Assembly (NCBI GenBank): GCA_963978905.1
Contig: OZ022259.1
Location: forward strand, 9,052,001 to 9,116,000
Source of the DNA: Trichostrongylus colubriformis
Lineage: Eukaryota > Nematoda > Chromadorea > Rhabditida > Trichostrongylidae
Direction of reading: 5' to 3'
DNA: 64,000 nt
Shown: positions 11,188 to 21,910 of the stretch, one piece after another
Numbering within the stretch: position 1 is the stretch's first letter
Layout of the letters: each line of letters starts with the position of its first letter
The notes under the pieces: model-generated
What the model saw: only the letters and a program-made list of their open reading frames with translations
Told to the model about the DNA's origin: nothing
Database searches by the model: none
Translations under genes and position numbers: made by a program

Positions 11188-12437
11188 ATAAACGAGAACG
11201 TGAGAACTGGTTTACTCACCCCTTCTCTCTCAAAAGCATCTATCGGTGTGACGTTGTGTAGGTACGAAAGGGTGTATGTCGTTAGGACAGAAAAATCGCG
11301 CAGCCGCGCGCGGCGTGCGACGATCGCGCACGGGTTGTCTAATTCCGACTGGGGCAGCGCATTTGCGCCAGAGCTACAGTGCTCCCACGGAGGAAAACGC
11401 GAATATAGGAGAGTGAATTGAAACCATAGAAACCCAGTTCATTCCGCAGCGACTGTCCATAGATATAAGTCATTGCACTCTCGCCCCGTGCATTGGCTTT
11501 GATAAGTACACAATCCGCCAACGTTGACGACTTTGTTCCCGTTCAGACGTTACGAACATTACTATTTCCAGGCCACATTACATTTTTGGTGGGCAAAAAC
11601 GATAATTTAGCGATCTTGTGCCCCAAAAGATTTCTTTATTCGTCATCAACAAAAAGTTTAATCAAAATTACGTGACTTCATAATCCAGTGCAACAAACCA
11701 CGTTATTATGGAAGCTTTGCATTCAAACTCAGTTCAGGCTGGACTCCTTGAAAACCACAGTATACTCTGTATTTGTCTGGTCAAGTTTATATTTTTACCT
11801 GAGCTTCACTCTAGGAAGGTGAGAGTCCCCCCACCCCCTAAACTAAGGCTCAGGCTGAAGGCATATGTGAAAATACGCCGAGCTTGGTCTAGCGGCCTTC
11901 CCCCACAACTAGCAAAGAAAAATGTTATTATATAAAAAAAGATATAAAAAGTTCGGATACGGATGAACGGCTACTTATATGTACATTTAAGCGAAACGTT
12001 TCTCCAATCAGAAAGCGGCGACCCGTCAGCGAACGTCGCGGGCGCGACGCCGCATCGCGATTATTCTGATCTAACGACATACACCCGGTACGAAACAGCG
12101 GTGAAGCCTCTCGTGTGGTATTAGGTGTACATGGTGTACTACGTTGGCTGCGCTACAGTGCCCTCAAAATCCGTTGGTGCGTGTTGTAACTTATGGTAGC
12201 AAAACGATAATGCTACCATAAGTGACAACACGCATGAGCACTGACGGTCTTTGAGGGCACTGTAACGCAGCCGACGTAATACACCATGTACACCTGATAC
12301 CACGCGAGAGGTCTCACCGCTGTTTCATATCTACACAACGTCACACCGATAGAGCTTTCTGAACGTCACACCGATAGAGCTGTTTGATGAAGAGGAGGAG
12401 GGAATAAACCAGTTCGCACGTTCTCGTTGTTGTTTTT
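11188..12437. repeat. outer fold-back: inverted arms about 700 bp apart
   Basis: The left arm (about 11188-11345, with CTATCGGTGTGACGTTGTG) is repeated inverted at about 12020-12437. In the right arm the match is interrupted exactly at 12089-12329, where a separate hairpin MITE has inserted; the left arm preserves the uninterrupted state. The right arm also has a short tandem duplication of the ACGTCACACCGATAGAGC segment. The 11346-12019 spacer shows no gene. Confidence 0.75.
12091..12327. mobile_element. 237-bp hairpin MITE with TA target duplication
   Basis: Two arms of about 110 nt pair almost perfectly around a loop of roughly ten nt (AAACGATAA region). The ends read (C/T)GAAACAGCGGTGA inward, with TA at 12089-12090 and 12328-12329. 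The empty site is visible in the inverted partner arm at 11.2 kb. TA preference suggests mobilisation by a Tc1/mariner-type transposase, which is inference. A transcript would fold into a long near-perfect hairpin. Confidence 0.85.
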
Positions 12438-12439
12438 TT

Positions 12440-13201
12440 TGTTTTCCCCATCCATACTGCCTTATTCTGAACTCAAGCAAAATTTGCATTGTTTGGCCAA
12501 TACAACCATGTTCTTTTCTGAGACACATGGCTATCATTTTCTGCAATTGTTATGGCTATAACAGACGAAGGTTTCCCATGGTAATAGGCGTGTTTTCTGG
12601 GGTGTGCCCAGGTTTGTCCAACTAGGTCACCGCGTCGCCGCGTTCATAACTGGTCCTGTTCCGAATCGTGCCACGCGTGAAGGGGAGCGATTGTCGCGTC
12701 TTCATGTGACCTGATCTAGTTTGACTCCTAACGCACACTCTTCTTTGGCTTTCAAACATATTGAATCGAATAACCAAAGGCGGCGGACCAATGAGCTCCA
12801 TTCCTGAAATCCCACTCAGCGTGATGTGTCAATTGTATCATATCAATTTTCTTTGCCTAGAAGCTTTCCAAACGGAACCTTTCGTAAATGACCATTTGTT
12901 TCTACTGTTACGTGGCTCCACCTTTCTCAAAGCAATCAAATGGGAGGGGGGGGGGGAGTGGATTGGCGTCATGGGGAGCTAATTCAATAGGGCGCTTTGT
13001 GCATTTTTTCAATCAAAGCTGCATTTTGATTCAGTTGTTCTGTACTGGGTGGAGGCGCACTACTACTCCATAGTGTGAACAGGTCCATGGTAGTACGATA
13101 TGTCTGTGTGGCACAACAGGGGTCGAATACTGTGCAGAGAGTCGTGCATTTTCTGTATTTCTATATGTTGGTATCTTATAAGCATTTGTACGCTTTTCTT
13201 T
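12440..13201. other. no firm gene; homopolymer G run
   Basis: A G-rich tract lies at 12944-12960. Plus-strand frames at 12761-13073 overlap it and look incidental. Otherwise featureless. Confidence 0.35.
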
Positions 13202-13434
13202 CTACTGGCCTATCTGTTCAAGCTGTGTTCGCTTGATCTCTCCAACAATGTATTTTGGGGTGGGATAGCGACGGCTGCGGCTGCCATCATCCACATTGCA
13301 GGCCCAGATAGCCTTTCGGTATGTTACAAGTTCAACTTGCTGCCAGGAAATGTTCATATAGCAGTCAGCCAGGAAGACACGAGGAAGTTGTTACCATTTT
13401 GAAGATAGGCTTTTTCTGCAATTCTTGAAACCAT
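13202..13434 (-). CDS. coding-like frame pair, probable decayed exon
   Basis: From ATG 13434 the minus strand reads MVSRIAEKAYLQNGNNFLV to a stop. An overlapping frame then reads MNISWQQVELVTYRKAIWAC and YPTPKYIVGEIKRTQLEQIG, ending TAG at 13202. Codon use in the second part is convincing. The switch between frames has no intron, so a frameshift is likely. The opposite strand is also open over part of it (a 100-codon frame), so orientation is not certain. Confidence 0.4.
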
Positions 13435-14715
13435 ACACAGTTTTATTGTCCATTGTTGTTGCAAACTGCTGTATACACTCGTTTCAGTGCATCTGAAGAA
13501 GTACTTCATGTTACATTCGCCGTCGTCGTTTGTCGTTATTGTTGTCGGCTGCTGTTTACTCAGGGTTTATCTGATTAGGCTGATGTTAGACTTTGCGATT
13601 TTGCTATGCCGTAGCTTCACGCACGATTTTTTGTGCCAAGATGATTTGATGGCGACTCCGCACACCCATTCCAGAATCTGAGGTTTTTTTCCTTTGCTAT
13701 ATTACAAGCTGTTGTTTCTTTGTAGAGTTATTTCTTTGTTGTTGATATGCATAGTTGTGTGCATTTTCTATGCAGCATATTTTGCCTACTGTGACCCAGA
13801 AAGACATGGTTCAGCGTAAGAAGCTCTTCTGCTGGTACGACTTTTGTCTTGATTTTTGATGACGGCATGTGAGTTACGGTCCGACGCGTTGCTTTGTTGG
13901 TTATGGCTTGTTGGGTGCTTATTTACGTTAATTCTTTGTCAATGTATTAGAAATTTTGTATACACTTCCGTCAAAACAGACTGATTAACATTTCGTGTTA
14001 ATCTGGACATTTATTTTGTGTTTGATACACTAGTGGGGGATTATAGTTCAAGAGTTTTCATCTCATTAAAATGCGTTTCACTGCTTTCAGCAATGCTTGA
14101 GATTTCAAGGAACGGTTAACATTTTCCCGGAGTATGCGAAAATACAGGTTTGAGAAATATGCGTACTTTTAAGCGGCATGGCATGGAAAGTACGTTTCCT
14201 TCCCGCACATTCCCTTGTTCTTGTTATTCCGATCATTGTCGCGTTATCACGCTTTTTCGGAAAATAAACCTGTTATCCCTCCCATGTGTTGTGGATCCTA
14301 ATTTGGGTATTTTCAATAGAGGGTATTTTCAATAGAGATATCTTCCACTGAAAAATGCACCTCTTCCTTCGAAAGTGATAACAAGCGAGTTGTGGGTGGT
14401 TTCCTTTGCACAACCATCGAAGTTCATCCAAGAATTTTGAGCACAGTCTTGTCCCGAGGCCTCATGATGATCTAGTGTGTAATGAAATGTGAGACTTGCG
14501 GAATTTTATTATATCAAAGATAAGATCATATCATATCTAGATTATATCTGTATCAAAACAATTAAAATTTATTGATTACATGTGTGTAGCTTCGAATAAG
14601 TATCGGGATTGAATGAATCGTATCGAATATCCATTACAGGAAGTGTAGAGGTTTATTGATTTTATGAGTTCAGCTTCAAATGTAATCGCCAAAATAAATG
14701 TAATCGCCTAAAATG
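13435..14715. other. no gene seen
   Basis: T-rich sequence on +, with a 16-nt direct repeat (GGGTATTTTCAATAGA) at about 14304-14337. The final few hundred bases are the 3' flank of the MADF gene that ends at 14716. Confidence 0.4.
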
Positions 14716-15744
14716 CTAATTGCATTCAAAAAGCATACTTGACTGCCCTTCGGTTCCATACACCTCCTCGTACATGACTACTGGAGCTTCTGGCGCCCCA
14801 GCCTCTCCCTCAAATAAAGTGGTACTTATTCGCTCCATTTTACTGAGGGCTTCGCTTTCGTCCATGTCGCGTAAAAAACTTCCAATCCATAGACCTAGCA
14901 AAGGTGAATTCACCATCAGCATAGTTGACTGATTCTCGGTTGACGATGACGATGTAAAAAACGTGTGCGTTTACCAAAATTCGTATATTTATCGTATCCT
15001 CTTTCGTATCCGCTTCCGATGACGTGTTTCTCTAAGCTTCGCTATAATTGCCTGCGATGCCGCTCGGACTGCTGTCAAGGTTTCTAAGAATAAGGCTCTC
15101 TAAAAATCACGTAATGCCCAGTACTGTCAATGCCAGAAGTAAAGCCAGTGCCAGTGATGCCTATGAAATGCACCGTCCTCTCCGCTTTTTCCTTTCCTTT
15201 TACCGGTATACCCACTGGACTTTGGCTCCCAGCAGATGAGCCAGCCGATGAGAGCACTTTCGAACGTCCGGTGCTCACGGCATCATTGAGCTCACTGCCA
15301 ATGTTCTCTTCGTCATGTGTTAGAGACTGTGCTCCTGCGAACAAGTTTTCCACACTGATCCAATTCTCACTATTTATGGAGCAACCAACCCCTCCCCCAC
15401 TCTGCTTTGTCTAAAAATGACATCTGCTCCGCGAGATGCCATTGTACAGTGCCAGCAGATCCAGTCCTCATCGCATTAGCCTTCTTTTTCTTATATGTGT
15501 CTCTGAGGGTTCTTCAACACTTTTAATTCCCGCAACTGCAATATACAGCATCGCATAGTGTACACTACATCTAGACACTGTACAGTATAACTCCTGAGCG
15601 GACATATCCTGCATCTTTGAGAATTTTGGCAATTTCAGACCATGCCTTGTTTTTCCTATCAATGAGGCGGTATACGTCACACGACGTGTCCCAAAAACAT
15701 GGCTCTAGTTCGATCATGTCGATGAGCCGGCTTCGAAAGGGATC
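14716..15744 (-). CDS. MADF-BESS-like transcription factor gene (copy 1, 3' part)
   Basis: The exon at 15744-15579 begins after an acceptor (ggctttgcag) and encodes the first helices of a MADF domain, a Myb/SANT-like DNA-binding fold: LIDMIELEPCFWDTSCDVYR, then RLIDRKNKAWSEIAKIL. Downstream frames are a Ser/Gly linker exon from 15410 (VENLFAGAQSLTHDEENIG) and a last exon ending at stop 14716. The last exon contains LWIGSFLRDMDESEALSKME, BESS-like in pattern, then an acidic tail. Relative to copy 2 the MADF exon carries one extra base after SEIAKIL, which shifts frame before the intron, so this copy may be broken. The 5' exon was not located. Domain call firm, joins tentative. Confidence 0.7.
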
Positions 15745-16414
15745 CTGCAAAGCCAATGAGAACATCAAGCCAAGCTTAATACTTATCATAAAAGCCCATT
15801 GTTATACGCTATACGGGTAAAGTGCGGCCTGAAAACTGCTGAGTTGCAGTTCGTCCTAAGTGTTTCCGAGTCTTTTTTTTCTTTGTGAAAGTGTTTGATA
15901 GATACTGTGGTATATATTCTCCTGATTATTCGGTAACTTGTTTTCGTTAGTTTGCTCTTTCACTTTTCTTTTGCATTGTATTAAACTACTGAGGTTATCC
16001 TGTAACGTCAAATTGCATTCTTCGTGTTATATCGTTGTGAGTGTAGCCTTGAGTGTCCTTTATTACGAGTGGGAAACATGCATATCATGCGCTGATAAAT
16101 ATGATAAATATTTCTTGACGAGAGCAGTAGAAAAAACCGATTGCTCACATAATATCGATTGGTGCGTCCGGCAATCATGAATGCCATTAAACAGTGCATT
16201 AATGATATTACCAAGCTATTGAATACAAACTTCATTACACTTACAACACATAGATTTAGACACAACACATAACTTCATTACACTTACAGATGTAATGGTT
16301 TTCTTTTGTAAATAAATGTTAAATACAAATATTACAAACATTTATTTTCTTCCTCAAGCACAGAAAAAGGGAATCGAAGAAGCACAATTCAAAAAGAAAT
16401 AGATCTTCATCTAG

Positions 16415-16685
16415 TAAGGAAGTACCATAAGCAAATGAAAATTCCGAACAAAATACGAAATTCATGTTACAACTTCAGTTTCATGAGGGAGCACCATGAT
16501 CAAATAAAACTTTCAAACAAAATACAATATTCATATGACAACTTCAGTCTCATAAGGAAGTACCATTAACAAATAATAATTCCGAACAAAACACAATATT
16601 CATATTACAACTTCAGTTACATAAGGGTACCATGAACAAATATTAATTTCGAACAAAATACAAAATTCATATTACAGCTTCATCT
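16415..16685. repeat. tandem repeat, about 69-bp unit, four copies
   Basis: The segment (T)AAGGAAGTACCAT... recurs at about 16415, 16484, 16554 and 16623, each followed by an ATTC(A)GAACAAAATAC core and ACTTCAG. The copies are imperfect. The array lies at the 3' end and flank of MADF copy 2. Confidence 0.75.
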
Positions 16686-17750
16686 ATCGGGCACGTCTGG
16701 AAAGTTTCATTAGTGATTGCGTCGTGCCCTCTTCTTGCTCTGTGCCGCGGATCAGTTCTGATGCATGTGTAATTTCTGTAAGCGTATCCGCACAGAGACT
16801 GAAAAAAAACTTTATAAGCAAAATGCTACAAACACAAGCAGAAGAAACTTACAAACAACATTGCAATTATGGCCATAGATGCGACGAAGACCACCGACGC
16901 GGCCCTTTCTATGAGCTCGTCGGAAAACTTATCCCACGCACTGGGAGAAGGGGGGGGACCGCCGTAGTTGAGCACATTACTGAACAGTAGTTGCTGCAGT
17001 AGCTCTCAACTTCCTCGTGAAAAATGGGCATCTGAAAGTTCCAGGTAAAGGAAACTTAAAGAAAAAGCAGGTAATAAAAGTACATGAAAGAAGCACAAAA
17101 AATTCAAACATAGCAAAATTTGTCAAAGAACACAGCAGAAACTGAAAAAAAAGCAACATACCTTGATGCGGCAGAACTTCGACGATGAACAATAACAGAA
17201 AAAAGGACATGAAATAAGCATTACAAACATATAAACATAAAGCATAATGGAAACTATACGACTAGCTATGAAGAATATTCAATATACATAACAAATTCTG
17301 AAAAAAAGCGACATACCTTGATGCGCAACGCGTCCCAACTTCGACGATGAGCAATACCTGAAAAATGGACATGAAATAAGCATTACAAACATATAAACAT
17401 GAAGCATAATGGAAAATATACGAATAGCAATGAAAAATATTCAATACACATAACAAATTCTGAAAAAAAACAACATACCTTGATGCGGCAGGCTTCAAAA
17501 CCAATACGATTTTAATTTTTGCAACTGTAATAGATAAAGCATCGCATGAAATGCAATACATCTAGGATACCTTACAGTATATCTCCTGAACAAGCGAACT
17601 CTGAATCCCTGAGGATTTCGTAATCCTCGACCACGCATTGTTCTTTTTATCAATGAGTCGATACTTATTGCAAGATTGGTCCCACAAACAGGGTTCCAGT
17701 TCGACCGAATCGATTATACGGCTCCGGTAAGGATCGTCCACGGCCGTCAC
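16667..17750 (-). CDS. MADF-domain gene (copy 2)
   Basis: The exon at 17750-17571 follows an acceptor (cttgttag) and encodes IIDSVELEPCLWDQSCNKYR and LIDKKNNAWSRITKS, clearly paralogous to copy 1 at 15.7 kb, with the conserved Trp residues of MADF. Next come 17524-17479 (KIVLVLKPAAS), a 41-nt exon 17357-17317, an exon 16993-16853 (SAWDKFSDELIERAASVVF) ending at gtaagt, and a last exon from 16798. The last exon is open in two frames; the phase-consistent one stops at 16667, the other at 16684. Likely a sequence-specific DNA-binding regulator by family. The 41-nt exon lies in a tandem repeat and its use is uncertain. No 5' exon was found. Confidence 0.7.
17140..17495. repeat. tandem exon-intron unit, about 158 bp, inside MADF copy 2
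   Basis: ACATACCTTGATGCG (minus: exon end CGCATCAAG then gtatgt) recurs near 17157, 17312 and 17474, with the intervening intron sequence also repeated. The middle copy retains an acceptor (cattttcag on minus). The 17.16 copy has ctg in place of the acceptor AG. This is an intragenic duplication of a short exon plus intron. Confidence 0.8.
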
Positions 17751-17754
17751 CTAA

Positions 17755-19478
17755 CAAGAAATGTAGGGACACATCGACTCAGACGCACAGATATCGAATG
17801 GTTGCGACTGCTTCCAACGGTAATGACCGTCATTAAACAGTAGTTCAATGATAATGTCAAGTTATGTGTTTACAATTTTCACTAATAATCCAATGCAAGC
17901 AATCGAGCCGGCTTATCTAAGTTTCTTAAAAAGATGTTCGGTTCCATCCTTCCCATTCGGTTCCATCCTTCCCAACAACGGTGAAACCTTGACGCTCCAC
18001 ATCGAATTATGCATTCAATCTTTCACAAAGCAGCTCTTGTTCGAAGAAATTAGATGTCATCACGTTACAATTGGAGGGATCGTACATGCATTTCGAAAAG
18101 AGGAATGCATGGCAAAAGAATAGGAATCAGCGGGTGCAGAATGAGAAAACTCAAAATACAGTCGAAACAGAGTATTTAAAAAAGACGTTCACTGACTCGA
18201 AAACAAACCTGCGATTGCGAAATAATGAGCGAAAATAGGAGATCGAAGCCTTCCCTCAGACCCACACCCTCCCCCCGCCAAGATTCGAATACGCCGGCTC
18301 TCGCCACGATCATCATACGATATTAGTCTCGGAGACAGCTGGCTTTTTTCGGCAAAAGCTTCCCGCCTGCCGCGGGGTCAGACACCAGACAGGTCAGAGT
18401 ACGCGACACTGAAAAAGCTCCTACAAACGATTTCCTCATGGTCAACAGGTTTCCTCGTGGGAAAACTAACACTCCTGTTAGGAACATAGCTTCTGTTATC
18501 TATACGGAAAACCTTAAAATAGTCTGCAGAACAACCAAAATCCAAGAACCCTTTGAAAAACTAAGAAATCAAAAATTCTCCAGCTTCTTTCTTCTTGCAA
18601 CCTCGGCATTGTAAGTTGTGGGCTGTTAATTAGTTTGTGCCTTACGAGGTTGATTGGTGGAACCTTTACCGAATTGGCCTAACGTTTCTAGTGAATCGTC
18701 GTCTTCGGAGGCCCTGGGGTTCCATCTATTTAGCGGAAGATCCGCTACCACATAATGATGACAAGCAATAGCAAGAACATGATCATGAGAGATCAAAACA
18801 TTAATAATTAGATGGTATATTCGTAATTAATAGATTAAAAAGGTATCTTTGTTAGGAATGGTTTGATAAGGACCACATAGCAGTTGACATAATTGGATGT
18901 ATATACAGAAATAAATTTTTTTTCCAAAAATATAATATTAATAATCAATTCGAGAACATTACTAAGTTATTTATTTTCATTATTTATTAATATTGATTAC
19001 TATTACTATCAATTAGTTAATTAAGAATTAGTTAAGAACGTAATAGAGTGATCGATTCACGTATTGCTAGAAAAATTCTAGGGATATAGAACATTTTTCT
19101 GCTCTCATATGAAACTCTTGACGCTTCCCACTGAGTCTCACATTCAAACACCGTTATACCAATTTATTGTAAAACGCATAAGGCTCTCATTAAACCTATT
19201 TCTATTCTTCTGCTTTTTCATATTAAAAGTCTCTCCAATTTTTTTCTTCCTTGTTCTCTTGTTACTTACTGTTACTCTATCACCTTAACTTGCCCTTACT
19301 CTCCTCTCCACACTGTGTACTAGAAAATTACATAATTGTTACGCGTCATCCCCAAATCACTGACTAGCTACAGGATAACATTACATATGATTCGTATGAT
19401 AAAGAGGTGGGTGATGCGCAATTGGTGCGACCAGTGTTCCGAAGAGTGCGTGAAGGCAACTTACTACTATATAAACGA
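17755..19478. other. no gene seen; AT-rich
   Basis: A 19-nt direct duplication (TCGGTTCCATCCTTCCCA) sits at about 17938-17975. The 18780-19060 part is strongly AT-rich. No coding-like frame with splice sites was found. Confidence 0.4.
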
Positions 19479-19487
19479 GCAACTTAC

Positions 19488-19912
19488 ACAAGACGGATTC
19501 CGCAGGCCGTAAATCGCTTACCACCGTAACCCCGTTTAAAGGACGTAAACGCGTCCTTTAAAGAGGCGACGCGCCCTTTAAAGAACTTGAAACTGGCGCG
19601 GTCCTTTAAACAAGGTGGAGAAAGTTTCCATCGACGTCGAAGCTCCTTTCACTCCCAAGGCTTAGCCTAAAATTCATATCCCCTGCTCCTACATGAGAAA
19701 GCATCTGCCCAAGCATACGTCTCATCCGCTTCAGCCTAGGCCCGGGGAGGGAAAGGAGCTTCGACGTGGATGGAAACTTCTTCACCTTGTTTAAAGGACC
19801 GCGCCAGTTTCAAGTTCTTTAAAGGGCGCGTTGCCTCTTTAAAGGACGCGTTTACGTCCTTTAAACGAGGTTACGGTGGTAAGCGATTTACGGCCTGCGG
19901 AATCCGTCTTGT
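19488..19912. mobile_element. 425-bp fold-back element, 9-bp target duplication (MULE-type)
   Basis: Perfect terminal inverted repeats (ACAAGACGGATTCCGCAGG) are flanked by the 9-bp direct repeat GCAACTTAC at 19479-19487 and 19913-19921. The arms are about 165 nt, inverted and highly similar, around a loop of roughly 100 nt. Each arm contains three to four TTTAAAG(G) modules. A 9-bp duplication is typical of Mutator-like elements; the assignment is inference. No transposase is encoded. Confidence 0.85.
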
Positions 19913-20087
19913 GCAACTTACCAAAGAAACGACAAAATCAATATTCTCCTGAGACTGAAACTTTATATTACGGACTGTCACAGTGACTAGCTTCTATCTT
20001 GCCTAGGTCTCCCATTTGCTTTCAAATGGAAATTTATTCAATGGAAGATGCATCGACTTAACTACGTAAACTGCATTTATATTACCC

Positions 20088-21030
20088 TAAAGTCTGATAG
20101 ATAAGTCCGCCCGCACGCGGTGTCGCGCGCGGCACAGGCAGCCGCAGTCTTCAATGAACCAAAGATGGAGGAAATTGAGGAAGCTATGATTTGTGAATTG
20201 TATTACAAAGAGTTTGTATTGTATTGTGTATTGTATTTGTTAATTAATAGAGGGGGTAGAAGTAAAGTTTGGGTCGTACGAAAGGTGAACACAGAAATTC
20301 ACAGCTGGCAAAGGAAAGTGAATGAGTGAGGAGAAAATCGTCGTTCAACAGGGGTCTCAATGCAACGATGGCTTTGGCGATGAAACAGCGGCTGAATAAA
20401 AACTTTCCTCATTTCTGTTATGACAATGGTGCACTAAGCCTCGCTGACGAGCCACCTTCTTTTTCCTCTGCAACGCGCTTCTGCTTGCCACGTCAACTTT
20501 TAGCGCCTGATGTAAGCCCTTCTAGTTATCAAGCCCTTCGAAATGCACAACTTATGATCAGCAGTACACGGATAAAATTGACCCAACAAATTGACCCAAC
20601 CCAACATATACAAAAAGCGGCATCAGGAAAAGGATGAGGTACGGAGAGGTAGCTGCTTTAGTTTGCAACAGTTTCTACTCGCTTTCTGAGGAGACGATTG
20701 TCAACAGTTTGCTAAGAGCCTTGAACCAAGAGTTACTGTTAGATGAAATGAGTGAGAGCTTTTATGTTATGAGTGTTTGTGAAAATGAAATTGAGATTGC
20801 GTAGAGTTTAAGAAGAATGATCGTTGCTACACGGGTTAAACGAAGATATTGATACCTGGTATTTTTACATATTAGAAATAAAGTTGAATAAACAATCTCT
20901 ACAATTCCATCTTTATTAAGAATGAAGAGTGCATAGCGATCCTGTGTTTTGAAGACTGCTCCTGCGTCCGCCGCAGCCGCGCGCGACCTCGCGTGAGGGC
21001 GGACTGGTCTATCAGACTTTAGGGTATATA
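20088..21030. mobile_element. TIR element of about 0.94 kb, no recognisable transposase
   Basis: Terminal inverted repeats of about 70 nt begin ACCCTAAAGTCTGATAGA and contain a CG-rich segment (GTCGCGCGCGGC). They lie at about 20090-20158 and 20953-21028. Flanking bases are TA-rich, so a TA duplication is possible but not provable. The interior holds frames of 60-130 codons that I cannot assign. Confidence 0.65.
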
Positions 21031-21163
21031 CATCCGACTTCACTACATATTTAACTTCAAATACATCACTTACCTTCCTTTGGTCTTTGTTTTTGACATA
21101 CAACTGCATGAAGTGAGGCACTTCAAGAACTATCCAAATTTTCCTTGCCAGGATTTGCATGTA

Positions 21164-21910
21164 AGGGGGGCCAAGGAAAAGTCACTTTTTCTCTTCCACT
21201 TTCAACCCTATATTGACGAACTTCAGCAGATTCTGACAAGGTACTTTCATCCCCAGGTTCAGGAACACACCTCATGCTAACATTAAACCCCGCAACAGTC
21301 TTCTGTACGAGGAGGATTGAGACTTTCTTCCAGGAGTGAGCGTAATGTGCCAACTCAACTCGGCAAAATCTGAATTTTGTCACTTTTCGAAAGACGTCGC
21401 TTTCGCTCACAACCTAGCTGATGTCCGTTCACTCTATGTACCTGAGTAAATTCATATTGGGTGGTGTTCTCAAATGATAGTTTTTTTCCGGGTTCCCAAC
21501 GCCCTTCGTTTCTATGAGGCATAACGTGCCTTCGCCATCGAAACTCCTCCGCAGTAGGTTTGAAGCATGAAAAATGACACTTCAGCTCATAGCAGCATAG
21601 CCCAAGTAGCGAGAGCTCTGTTACTTCCATGAATCGAAGGATCAGTTCCTAGGAAGCTTTCGACGAAAGCTGGAAAATTTTCTAGAAACCACCCACCACA
21701 GAAGCTGACTCTGCTGTTCAAAGCTGACCCTGATGCCGTAGGTGCTCTGAAGCTCAACTTAGCCGACTAAGGCTCCATACCTTCATGGCGGTGAAAGCTG
21801 TAAGCCTCAGCCTGCTGCTGCATCTGCATTAACATTTTAGGGATATTTTGCCCTAATATTATATCTCTTTCTTAATTTTGTATACTTGGCGGAAGTGAGC
21901 CGCGGGCAAG
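21164..21910 (+). mobile_element. diverged copy of the 59.1-kb TA-flanked MITE
   Basis: The left end (TA then AGGGGGGCC) and the interior align throughout with 59096-59837, for example the CTGA(C/T)GTCCGTTCA and TTCCCGGGTTCCCA(A/G)CGCCC stretches. The right terminal repeat is lost. It is an older copy judged by its many differences. Confidence 0.7.

Noticed and set aside
12944..12960. G-quadruplex-forming tract
   Set aside because: A single uninterrupted G run of this kind is common and has no supporting context.
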